Origin: an uncultured Collinsella sp.
GTDB lineage: Bacteria; Actinomycetota; Coriobacteriia; Coriobacteriales; Coriobacteriaceae
DNA length: 15,779 nt
Assembly: GCA_958436995.1 (NCBI GenBank)
Contig: CAUBMI010000048.1
Span: forward strand, 1 to 15,779
Reading direction: 5' to 3'
This document shows positions 1 through 8,100 of this stretch, piece by piece. Numbering within the stretch: position 1 is the stretch's first letter; every line of letters starts with the position of its first letter. Both the position numbers and the translations under genes were made by a program. The notes under the pieces were generated by a model. It was not told where the DNA came from. It worked only from the letters and a program-made list of their open reading frames with translations, and made no database searches.

Positions 1-629
1 CGGGGCGTGCCGATGATGAGCATCGACAGCGGCATGGTATAGGGCGGCAGATCGAGCAGCTCGGCAACTTCCTCGGCATTCTCGACGATATCACCGATGT
101 AGCAGCTCCCCAGCCCCAGGGCCTCGGCGGCAACCACGGCGTTTTGTGCAGCGATCACGGCGTCCTGGGCCGCGATGGCAAAGTCGCCCAAACCCGGCGC
201 GCGGCGGGGCGCCTTGCCCGTGCGCTCGACAAACTCGGGCTCAAAGCAGCCCACGTGCTCAAACAGATCGATCCACTTGGCATAATCGACCACAAATATA
301 AGTGCCCAGGGCGCCTTGGCGATCATGGGCTGGTGATCGCACAGGTCGGCCAGACGGTCCAGCGTAGCCTGCTCGCGAATGCTCACGATGGAATACATCA
401 TCATGGCGCCTGCCGATGGCGCGCGACTCGCCGCATGCAAAATCGCCGCCCGCTGCTCGTCGGTCACCGCTACGGGACGGTCACTGTCATCGCGCGCGAA
501 GGCGCGCGTAGACGAACGGTGCTCCAAAATGTCCAGCACCGCGTTGCCCGTAGTCTCGACCGGATAGCCGCCCGCGTCCATGCCGGCACCCACGTCGCCC
601 GCACTCGTCATACAAACCCGCTCGTTCAT
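1..629 (-). CDS. Nitroreductase family protein (3' end outside window)
   Basis: Reading the minus strand from the ATG at 629 gives about 209 residues with no stop up to the window edge, so the C-terminus is missing. After a loose N-terminal stretch of about 25 residues the protein runs VLDILEHRSSTRAF, the usual opening of FMN-dependent nitroreductases. It then has RAPSAGAMMMYSIV (the FMN-contacting region), KAPWALIFVVDYAKW and AAQNAVVAAEALGLGSCYIGDI, a hallmark helix and strand of the NfsA/Frp-like branch. Members are cytoplasmic homodimers that use NAD(P)H to reduce nitro compounds, quinones or flavins. The natural substrate cannot be told from sequence. The start is supported by a GAGG five bases upstream. 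It is divergent from the sulfatase-like gene at 844, with about 210 bp between them. The family call is sure; the subfamily is not. Confidence 0.93.
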   Translation of the reverse strand, partial: MNERVCMTSAGDVGAGMDAGGYPVETTGNAVLDILEHRSSTRAFARDDSDRPVAVTDEQRAAILHAASRAPSAGAMMMYSIVSIREQATLDRLADLCDHQPMIAKAPWALIFVVDYAKWIDLFEHVGCFEPEFVERTGKAPRRAPGLGDFAIAAQDAVIAAQNAVVAAEALGLGSCYIGDIVENAEEVAELLDLPPYTMPLSMLIIGTP

Positions 630-843
630 CGCCTCATCCTCGCCATTTCTTTAAGAAGCCTTTACGTTTCCGTGTAATTCCCGTCCATTATCGCGCAGGT
701 CGCCACTACATTGCGCCACACCGCCACACGTGCGCGTTAATATGGCTGGTTGTTGTGCGCAGCCACCAATTGCAGCGCATATCTTGGTAACAATCGGGTA
801 AACCCCCGCTTTCGTAGGTTTTAAGTTTGTGAGGAGTCTCAGC

Positions 844-3144
844 ATGTTCGCTGCCGCCATCTCGCTCGTCGGTCTTGCGGCGACCGTCTACCTTGTCTTG
901 CGCGAGGCCAAGGCCATTTGCGCAAAGTCGGGCACCGTTGCCAAAAGCGCTCTTGGGTGGAGCGTCGCCTTCGGCCTGTTCCAGCTCTTTTTGACCATTT
1001 GGGGCGCCATTGGCCTCGTCGCTCAAAACGAGCCGCTCGCCTTTGTGATGCTCATCCTGACCAACGCCATTCTCACCGGATGCGCTTGGGCCAGCATCGC
1101 CCGCGACCGCCTCGCCCCGCGCGTCTTTGCGTTCGCCTCTGCCGACGCCCCCGCCCCCACCGGCAAGCTCGCCCGCCTGCGCAGCGCCTTTGTGGGCAAA
1201 CCGCTCGTCGCCGCCGTCTTGTGCCTGCTGCTCGCCGGCGTCTTTGCGCTGCTGGGCATGGAGGTCTCGTCCAACCACGACTTTACCTGGGTCTATCCCC
1301 TGTGCATCCTGCTCGAGTGGGCCATCATCACCACGCTCATGGTCGGCCTGTTCTTCCTGTTCCAGCGCCACGGCGCGGCTCCCGCGGTCCTGGCCTTTGC
1401 CCTCTTTATCCTGGGCATTGCCGAGTTCTTCGTCATCACGTTTAAATCCATGCCCATCCAGCCGGGCGACCTTTCGGCCATCTCCACCGCCGCCGCGGTC
1501 GCCGGCAACGGCTACACCTTCTCCATCTCGCTGTTCTGCGTGCTGTCCATGGGCTTTACCGCCATCGCCATGCTGCTGTGCGAGTACGCCGGCCTGGTGG
1601 CACCGCACCGCCAGAAGGGCGCCGCCAACGCCAAGCGCATGCTGCTCACCAATCTGCTCGTGGCGGTGCTGTGCCTGGGCGGCGTGACCGCGCATGTCAC
1701 GCTCATCGACTACTACAACACCCTCGGCATCACCGTCTACACCTGGCGCCCGCTCGAGAGCTACTGGCGCGAGGGCTACCTGCCTGCCTTTATTAGTGCA
1801 GCACAGTCCATTAAGCCGCCCAAACCCGCCGACTACTCCGTCGACGATGCCAAGGCCACGCTCAAAAAGTACGCCAAGGCCTACGACAAGTCCGACGCGG
1901 CCAAGAGCGACGAGCGCACCGCCGCAAAGGAGCAATTCGACAGCGAGAAGCCCACGGTCATCGCCATCATGAACGAGACCTTCTCGGACCTGTCAATCTA
2001 TCAGAACATGCGCGCCGGCTACGAAGGCCCGCAGTACTTTAAGAACCTGTCCAACTGTCTCAGCCGCGGCAAGCTCTATGTGAGCGCCTACGGCGGCGGC
2101 ACGGCCAATACCGAGTTTGAGTTTATGACCGGCAACTCCATGGCCAACCTGGGTTCGGGCGTGTACCCCTACACCATCTACAACATGGAGACGACCGGGA
2201 ACCTAGCAGAGCAGTTCAAATCGCTCGGCTATTCCACCACGGCCATGCACCCCAACCACGCCACCAACTGGAACCGCGAGAACGTCTATAAGGACTTTGG
2301 CTTTGACCAGTTCCTGTCCATCAACGATTTCCAGGGCGCCGATACCCTGCGCGGCATGGTGACCGACCAGGCTACCTACGACAAGATTCTGGAGCTGCTC
2401 GACCAGAACGCCGACCCGCAGTTCATCTTCGATGTGACCATGCAGAACCACTCGGGCTACGACACGGGCCTGCTGCCGGTCGACAAGCAGATGCACCTGA
2501 ACATCGACACGACCGACCTGGACGCCAAGACCGTCGAGGACGGTACGCTCTCCGATGTCGACGAGTATGTCTCGTGCATCGAGCAGTCCGACCAGGCGCT
2601 TCGCTACTTCCTCAACGCCCTGAGCAAGCTCGACCGTAAGGTTGTCGTGGTGTTCTGGGGCGACCACCAGCCGTTCTTCCCGTCCAAGTTCAACGACAAG
2701 TGGTTTACCGGCGAGGATGATGCCACGCACCAGGAACGCCTGTGGCAGACTGACTACATCATCTGGGCTAACTACGACGTTGCCGGTTGCGACCAGACGA
2801 GTGAGGTCGACGACCTGTCCACCAACTACCTGTCCACCCAGCTGATGCAGCTGATCGGCGCGCCGCTGACCGACTACCAGAAGGCGCATATGACGCTGCG
2901 CGAGTCGCTGCCCGCCATCAACTCCGTCGGCTACGAGGACGCCAGCCTGCGCTGGGCGCTCTCCTCCAACGTCACCGGCGACGACGCCGTTGCCGCAGCC
3001 GCCACCAAGGCGCGCGAGGATTACGCCAAGATGCAGTACTACGAGATGTTCCGCGACGGCAAGAACGTCTATACGGAGCACTTCCAGACCGAGGCCAACG
3101 AGACCGACCCCAACCTGGCGCCGGGTACGACCAAGATCAAGTAA
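844..3144 (+). CDS. LTA synthase-like membrane sulfatase / phosphoglycerol transferase
   Basis: The product is 766 residues from the ATG at 844, which has GAGGAG eight bases upstream; an in-frame GTG at 829 lies before that ribosome site and is unlikely. The N-terminal 290 residues hold about seven or eight hydrophobic segments (near 1-19, 37-60, 66-85, 119-137, 150-175, 180-199, 225-245 and 263-285), more than the five of staphylococcal LtaS. The outer domain (from about 370) has the alkaline-phosphatase fold signature: metal ligand E378 in MNETFSD, likely nucleophile T420 in GGGTANTEFEF, H536 in MQNHSGY, and D607/H608 in FWGDHQPFF. Family members move glycerol-phosphate, or related phospho-groups, from lipid donors onto cell-envelope polymers outside the membrane. 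The acceptor here is unknown, and a capsule or glycan phosphoglycerol transferase is equally possible. It stands alone, followed by a terminator at 3349. Confidence 0.93.
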   Translation: MFAAAISLVGLAATVYLVLREAKAICAKSGTVAKSALGWSVAFGLFQLFLTIWGAIGLVAQNEPLAFVMLILTNAILTGCAWASIARDRLAPRVFAFASADAPAPTGKLARLRSAFVGKPLVAAVLCLLLAGVFALLGMEVSSNHDFTWVYPLCILLEWAIITTLMVGLFFLFQRHGAAPAVLAFALFILGIAEFFVITFKSMPIQPGDLSAISTAAAVAGNGYTFSISLFCVLSMGFTAIAMLLCEYAGLVAPHRQKGAANAKRMLLTNLLVAVLCLGGVTAHVTLIDYYNTLGITVYTWRPLESYWREGYLPAFISAAQSIKPPKPADYSVDDAKATLKKYAKAYDKSDAAKSDERTAAKEQFDSEKPTVIAIMNETFSDLSIYQNMRAGYEGPQYFKNLSNCLSRGKLYVSAYGGGTANTEFEFMTGNSMANLGSGVYPYTIYNMETTGNLAEQFKSLGYSTTAMHPNHATNWNRENVYKDFGFDQFLSINDFQGADTLRGMVTDQATYDKILELLDQNADPQFIFDVTMQNHSGYDTGLLPVDKQMHLNIDTTDLDAKTVEDGTLSDVDEYVSCIEQSDQALRYFLNALSKLDRKVVVVFWGDHQPFFPSKFNDKWFTGEDDATHQERLWQTDYIIWANYDVAGCDQTSEVDDLSTNYLSTQLMQLIGAPLTDYQKAHMTLRESLPAINSVGYEDASLRWALSSNVTGDDAVAAAATKAREDYAKMQYYEMFRDGKNVYTEHFQTEANETDPNLAPGTTKIK

Positions 3145-3173
3145 CGGGTCTATCGACCTGGTTCGTCCGCCCG

Positions 3174-3286
3174 GGTGGCGCGGAACATAAGGTTCCCTGC
3201 TCGGACAGTCCTGCTCGCACGGAGAGCACATTAAGTGCTCTCCGGCTCGTGCGGAACTCGCGATGAACCTTACGTTCCGCGCCACC
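3174..3286 (+). other. Structured hairpin element, copy 1
   Basis: A 113-nt imperfect palindrome lies just after the sulfatase gene. The outer arms 3174-3195 and 3265-3286 pair at 21 of 22 positions. Inside sits a perfect 9-bp hairpin, GGAGAGCAC / GTGCTCTCC, with loop ATTAA (3221-3243). Between the stems are segments CCCTGCTC..ACAGTCCTGC on the left and CGTGCGGAACTCGCGATGAAC on the right. Those segments and the ATTAA loop recur in the inverse copy at 3702-3828, while both stems there have other sequences that still pair. It could be a transcribed structured RNA in the 3' region of the gene, or a mobile hairpin. A published Collinsella-1 RNA motif exists, but I cannot confirm a match. No T-run follows the inner hairpin. 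Confidence 0.6.
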
Positions 3287-3348
3287 GAGCAGACGCCTCG
3301 GTGTTGAGGCGCGGCTTGTCATGAGAGCATCCGCAATATATGTAAGTT

Positions 3349-3375
3349 GAAGGCCACATTAAGTGGCCTTCTTTG
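3349..3375 (+). terminator. Rho-independent terminator after the sulfatase gene
   Basis: A perfect 9-bp stem GAAGGCCAC / GTGGCCTTC with loop ATTAA is followed by TTTGT. The same hairpin, reversed, ends the opposing operon at 3748-3774. Its position about 205 bp after the stop leaves the copy-1 hairpin element inside the probable 3' UTR. Confidence 0.7.
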
Positions 3376-3380
3376 TATTC

Positions 3381-3708
3381 GGAAAGTGTGTCCCGGAATC
3401 TGCCTTCGGAATGGGACGCAGTTTCCGCTTGAGGGCCTGTTGGGAAAGCGCATCCCACTTCAAGAGTAAATTCCGGGTCGCACTTTCCGCTAAGGCTCTC
3501 AACCGGAAAGTGCATCCCATTCCAAGCCTTAATTCCGGGACATAGTTTCCGGACAAGACATCAACCGGAAAGTGGGGACCACTCTGAGCGCCGATTCTGG
3601 GACACACTTTCCGAAACACCGCCCATCCGGAAAGCCCGTCCCGCTCTGAATACATCCGGGCATGGAATATCCGCTTATTAGGCCTTCCGTCAATAAAGGG
3701 GCGCCCTC
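3381..3708. repeat. Five-unit stem-loop array with 62-bp period (array 1)
   Basis: The motif GGAAAG (first bases of GGAAAGTGYRTCCC) starts at 3381, 3443, 3505, 3567 and 3629, a spacing of exactly 62 bp each time. Within each of the first four units a reverse-complement partner (form GGGACNCANTTTCC) follows about 20 bp later, so every unit is an imperfect stem-loop. The fifth unit is degenerate and runs into a tail ending GGGGCGCCCTC at 3708. The spaces between stems are not conserved. A 62-bp period shifts reading frame at each unit, so the open frames across it are not repeat proteins. A related array lies at 13090-13287. Confidence 0.85.
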
Positions 3709-3828
3709 CCGAGCGGCGGGCTCGAAGTTCATCGCGAGTTCCGCACGCAAAGAAGGCCACTTAATGTGGCCTTCGTCTTGCGCAGGACTGTAGAGCAGGG
3801 AACTTCGTGCCCGCCGCCCGGGAGGGCG
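3702..3828 (-). other. Structured hairpin element, copy 2 (inverted)
   Basis: Read on the minus strand this is the same element as 3174-3286. The outer arms 3800-3828 and 3702-3730 pair at 27 of 29 positions but have a different sequence from copy 1. The inner hairpin (3752-3774) is also 9 bp with loop ATTAA when read on this strand, and differs from copy 1 by three paired changes. The internal segments GTTCCCTGCTC, ACAGTCCTGC and the 21 bases at 3728-3748 are shared. It lies in the 3' region of the surface operon, so both genes facing this gap end in one copy. Confidence 0.6.
3748..3774 (-). terminator. Terminator of the surface operon
   Basis: On the minus strand GAAGGCCAC, loop ATTAA, GTGGCCTTC is followed by TTTG, about 75 bp after the stop of the LAATG gene. 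It is the exact reverse of the 3349 terminator and also forms the inner hairpin of element copy 2. The short T-run makes it a modest terminator. Confidence 0.6.
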
Positions 3829-3847
3829 TTGCGTTTAGAAGATGAAC

Positions 3848-4546
3848 CTAGCGCTTATCCCTCCGGGACAAAAGAAGTGCGGCTATAAATGCGATGATTG
3901 CAAGTGTCAGCAACACCAAAAGCAACGTGAGCGTGTTGTCGCCCGTTGCCGCCAGACCAAGCAAGCCGGGCTTCTTGCTGTCAGCAGACTGCACGGGAAT
4001 CTTCTCGTCATCGTCCTCGGCGGTAATCTCCCAGCGAATGGTCTTGTTTGCGTCGGCAACCTCGTTGCCCACCGATGTCGGAACGTTTAGCTGCAAATTA
4101 AGCACCGTGCTGCCATCGCTCGTAAACGTGGCGATTTGCGTGGGATAAGCGAACGCGCTGCCCGGTGTTCCTGTCTGGAGCCAACCTGCAGAGCCATCGC
4201 CCGCCGACGCCGTTAGGGTAATGGGCGACAGCAGGCGTGCCGTCTCGTGATCGACAACGGCACGCACAAACACGCGCACCTGGGACTTTACGCCCGTGGC
4301 ACGAATCTCTATCTGCTGATCACGCACATCGCCAGGCATCAGATCTTTAAAGGCCAAAAACAGATCGGGCTCCCCCGAGGAGTCCGTCGCCCCCGAGACC
4401 GTCAGCTGACGCGCATTTCCGTCATAGGCAATCGCGGGAGTATCGGCAAACGCACGGGCGGGAACAGCGAGCGCGACCACGCAGAAAATGGCCGCGACCA
4501 TGCAACGCAAGGAGCGCGCAACACCTTTACGAATCGGGAACGCCAT
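3848..4546 (-). CDS. Secreted protein with LAATG cell-wall sorting signal
   Basis: The product is 232 residues. It opens with an ordinary Sec signal peptide (hydrophobic near 15-29, probable cut after A34 in RAFA|D). A beta-rich, cysteine-free exported domain of about 160 residues follows. The C-terminus has LAATG at 198-202, a helix at about 206-227, and the basic tail RRDKR. That is the layout of a sortase substrate. LAxTG is the pattern described for actinobacterial class E sortases, as opposed to LPxTG (established knowledge); no sortase gene lies in the window. The gene starts two bases after the stop of the SipW-class gene upstream and is last in the operon. Inference: it is the wall anchor or base of a surface assembly. 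The family of the middle domain is not recognised. Confidence 0.88.
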   Translation of the reverse strand: MAFPIRKGVARSLRCMVAAIFCVVALAVPARAFADTPAIAYDGNARQLTVSGATDSSGEPDLFLAFKDLMPGDVRDQQIEIRATGVKSQVRVFVRAVVDHETARLLSPITLTASAGDGSAGWLQTGTPGSAFAYPTQIATFTSDGSTVLNLQLNVPTSVGNEVADANKTIRWEITAEDDDEKIPVQSADSKKPGLLGLAATGDNTLTLLLVLLTLAIIAFIAALLLSRRDKR

Positions 4547-4548
4547 AC

Positions 4549-5130
4549 TTACGCACCTCCATGCGGCGGCACCAGCACGTCATTCTCGACCGAGCAACCC
4601 CATGCGTCGTGCACGGCCTCATCGGGCGTCGCCTGGACCGCCTGAGTGGAGATATCCACGACAAGATTGCGACCTTCGGTTGCCTTGAGCTCGGTAACCC
4701 TATTAATGAGCACGCCGGTTTCCGCGCCGGGAGCGACGGGCGACGTCCAGTAATAGAACCCGTCGCTCGCCTTAACCCAGTTATAAGCCGAGTTCGCGCC
4801 CGAGGCATCAGCCACGCTCCACGCAATCTCGTAATCCGCCTCACCCTTCGGCTCCTCCTTCGGCTCATCCCACAGGCGTGCGCCATCCTGGTCCTGCCAG
4901 TAGATATCCACTGCAGCACGAATATAGGCGGGCGCGGTACCCGTGTTCTTCGCCTTGACATCGCTTTTCACTTTGCCGTTGAGCGTTTCCTGAACCGATG
5001 GCGTCACCGACCCGATGCCGAACTGGTTGACCAGCACGCCCGTAATCGAAAGCCAGGCCAACGTGCCTGCCGTACCGGCCAGGAGGATAACCCCCACCAG
5101 CAAGGCGATGATGCGCTTGCGCTTGGACAT
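4549..5130 (-). CDS. SipW-class signal peptide protein, BsaA/TasA-like (third subunit)
   Basis: The product is 193 residues. The N-terminus is KRKR, a hydrophobic core, then GTAGTLAWLS, the SipW-cognate signal pattern (basic, hydrophobic, then G-T-x-A-W/F near residue 25), not an AxA site. The mature part has NQFGIGSVTPSVQE, AKNTGTAPAYIRAAVDIYW and DGFYYWTSPVAPG. This is the layout of small exported proteins made alongside SipW peptidases, in which an N-terminal strand is followed by a non-contact beta sandwich. Its mid-region resembles the protein at 10631-11278 (N-x-G-x-x-P-x-Y-x-R-A, then DGWYYY/DGFYYW), so the two are probably paralogues. It sits one base after the giant gene, with its ribosome site inside that gene's end. 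No sorting signal is present. Role inferred: structural or capping subunit. Confidence 0.88.
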   Translation of the reverse strand: MSKRKRIIALLVGVILLAGTAGTLAWLSITGVLVNQFGIGSVTPSVQETLNGKVKSDVKAKNTGTAPAYIRAAVDIYWQDQDGARLWDEPKEEPKGEADYEIAWSVADASGANSAYNWVKASDGFYYWTSPVAPGAETGVLINRVTELKATEGRNLVVDISTQAVQATPDEAVHDAWGCSVENDVLVPPHGGA

Positions 5131-5131
5131 G

Positions 5132-8100
5132 CTAATCCTCCTTCTTTGCTACGTTGCCGTTGCTCCAAACGTTATGGGCACGATTGCTGCCGTCGATCCA
5201 TTTGTCGTTCACACGCGTGTTCGTGCAGGTGAACGTGGCATCGTTCGCGCTCGATGCAGCGGAGATAGTCGCCTGCGCCTTATCGCCCGGCTGCTTGCCA
5301 GGGACGCCGATTTGGTTGCTGTAGCGCCATGCCCACGCTGAGTCCTCCTCGACGGTGTAGATACCCGCCGGGACCGCAAGCTCGATAGCGCCGGAGTACC
5401 AGGCGGAACCGTCCTTCAGCTGCGCATCCGATGACACCGTTACCTCAACCGTGCGCTCCTCCAAGGCGTTGCCGTCCATGCCGGCCCGGGAAACCTTGAA
5501 GCGGAACGTCTTGCCCTTCGCCCAGCTATCCTGGGTTTGCTTGACGATCTTGAGCGTATGCGTAGCGGCGAAATCGAACACCGCATTGCCATCGCTCTGA
5601 GTGCCGTCGCCCGTGAGCTTGTAGTCCAAACGATTCGTCAGCTCAAACGAGCCCTCGCCTGAACCCGAACTGTAAAGCGAGACATACTTCCCGTTGACAG
5701 GCGCAGGAGTCTGGCCAGGAAGACCATAGCCCACGCGGTCAACGTGCACCGTCAGTTGCGTGCCCATGAAGGGCTTTGCAAAGCAAGCCTTGAACGGCGC
5801 CTTATCGCTCTTGTCATCTATCGTGTTCGCGGCATTGGGATCAAGCAACCACTTGAGCTGCCCGGTCACATTCTTAGGGCTCGCATCGTCCGATGTGTCG
5901 TTAGCGACGACCTTATACGTCACCGGATACAAATCCATGTTGGCTGTAACCGGTTTACCCTTGAAGTCGCTCCACGCCACAGCTTTGTCGCCATTAACCC
6001 ACTGCCACTCCAAGAACAACTCCTTCAAGCTGCTATCCGCTCGCTCGCCCAGGAATGCGACGATTGCGGAGTAGGCTTCGGGATCGTAGGCCACTTCCTT
6101 TGGCTCCATGACGGGTTCACCCTTGTCGTCATAGACCGGGTTGCCGTTCTCGTCCATCTTGGGCACCTTAACTGTCTGAACAAAGCCGGCATTGCCATCC
6201 TGGCCACGCAGAACACTCGTATCGTTCGGGTCTACCGTAGCGGTGTAGATGACGTTGTCTTCGGTGTCGTGATAGCGCACTTTAAGCGGCGTCTTCTTGT
6301 ACACCGCAGTGTAGGTCACGCTCTCAAAGGGCTCGCTGCCCTCGAGGGGATACTTCTCATCGTCAGTCATCAGGGTGTACTGCCCGTCATTGACATAATC
6401 GCGCGACCAGCCGACAAAGTCGTACTTGGTGCCGTCAGTGCCCTCAACCTCCTCGGCGGCCTTGACCTCAAGAGAAATCTGGTCGCCGGAATCAGTGCGG
6501 CCGAGGCTACGGACAAGATCGGGATTCGCAAGTTTAGAGTCAATGTTCGATTGAACGGTAACCAGGTTGGGACGGTAGACCGGGTACAGCTCCATGGGGG
6601 CCTTGACCACGGTAGAAGCACTCACCATACGGATGCCCTCTGACCAAGCGACATAGCCCTTGCCAGGTGCCGGCTCGGCTTCCGTCCAGCCCACGAAGAC
6701 GTTGAACTTGCCTGTATCCGCATCGATAGTGCTGACGTCATAAGTAGGCTTCGGGATGCCGCCATTAAGGTTGCCGAGCATATCGTCTTGCTGAGCAACT
6801 TTGCCGTCCACATCCGTGGCATTGAGGTGGTACACAACCGCCAACGGCGAATAGTACGCCACGAATGTATAGGCTCCGCCAGGTTCCACCGGATAAGAGC
6901 AAGTACCATGCTCCACATCGTAGGGAAGCGTCTTGATCTCGCCGTTCGGAAGCTCGATCTCAACCTTCTGCAACTTATACAGCTCACCGCCTGCTTTATA
7001 AACCGGCGTCGTAACGTCAGGGGTCACCGTTGCCGTAGCAGGATTGGTGTCCGCGTTGATAACGGGAGCGATGTTGTAGCTAGGCACATTGACCTTGTCC
7101 GTACCCTCAAAACCTGCGCGATGCAGGTTGGTGGTGTAGCTGACGTCGTACTTTGCGTAGACGGGATAGGCATCCTGCCACTGGGTGACCTTGGACTCGT
7201 CGGTCGCCAGATACGGCTCTGCCTTATCCGGATCACTCGTCACATAGGAGTCGCCGGCGACGTCGTAGATATACTTCCAGACGTCAGAATCCTTCTGAAC
7301 CTCGGCGGTCGAAATCCAGCCCAGGAACTTATAGCCAGGCACGGCCATGTCGGCATCGGTCGGAGAGGCTTCGAGTGTCAGACTGGGATTGACGTCACCA
7401 TCCTTTCCGTCGTAGGGCCTTGTATTAACCGTCCTATCCTTATAGAGATGCGGATAGCAATACAGGAACGTCGGATCTTTACCTTCCGCCGTTTTCTGCT
7501 GAAGCAAGTTGCTTTCATAGCGTCGAGTAGCAGCCTGCTTTACGTTGCCATCCTTGTCATAGAAGTTGACGTCCGTGGTCACCATGGCGCGGACATAATA
7601 TTGCTCTGTCGTTAAAACAGCACTCGAAAAAGGATTCTCTATATACGTCCAAGAACCGTCGTCGGGTCTTTCGAGCGTCCAAAAACTGAAGTGGTACCTA
7701 TCATGTGCGGGGGAAAATTGAACTTTAATACTTGACGCTTTCCACTCATCACTCAGTTTACCGGCTCCTGGAAAATCAGTGTCGGCAATCATATCCTTGA
7801 TAGTATTTGCGCCAGTGTCGTTACGCACATTATGCGAGTAGGCGTTAATAGGCGCAACGATTCGCGTCGCATCAGAGAGAACCGTAGTGCACTTATCCGC
7901 TGGATTCTTATCATCGTGTAACACGTGAGCGGAATCATCCGTACCAGCACCCCAATGGACAATGTTTTCACGAACATATGTCGCGCCAACGTTTTCCTCA
8001 AAGGGCGACTTGTACTTATTCCAAACCGAGCAGAGGAGCTTGCTGTCCGTTAGACCGCTATTTGTGAATGCCCGGATGTAGTAATCCACGCGGTACTCAA

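Noticed and set aside
706..1935. 409-residue minus-strand open frame across the start of the sulfatase gene
   Set aside because: It has a Gly/Asp/Gln-rich low-complexity translation and lies antisense to a clear gene with catalytic motifs; it is a by-product of GC-rich codon use.
2203..3285. 360-residue minus-strand open frame opposite the sulfatase domain
   Set aside because: It is antisense to conserved active-site codons, has no recognisable domain, and its start lies in the hairpin element.
3359..3760. 133-residue minus-strand open frame across array 1
   Set aside because: The 62-bp period changes frame each unit, and the matching segment of array 2 drifts out of frame, so no protein is conserved.
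5744..6643. 299-residue plus-strand open frame within the giant gene
   Set aside because: It is antisense to the FxGW-repeat region, with no domain and no ribosome site.
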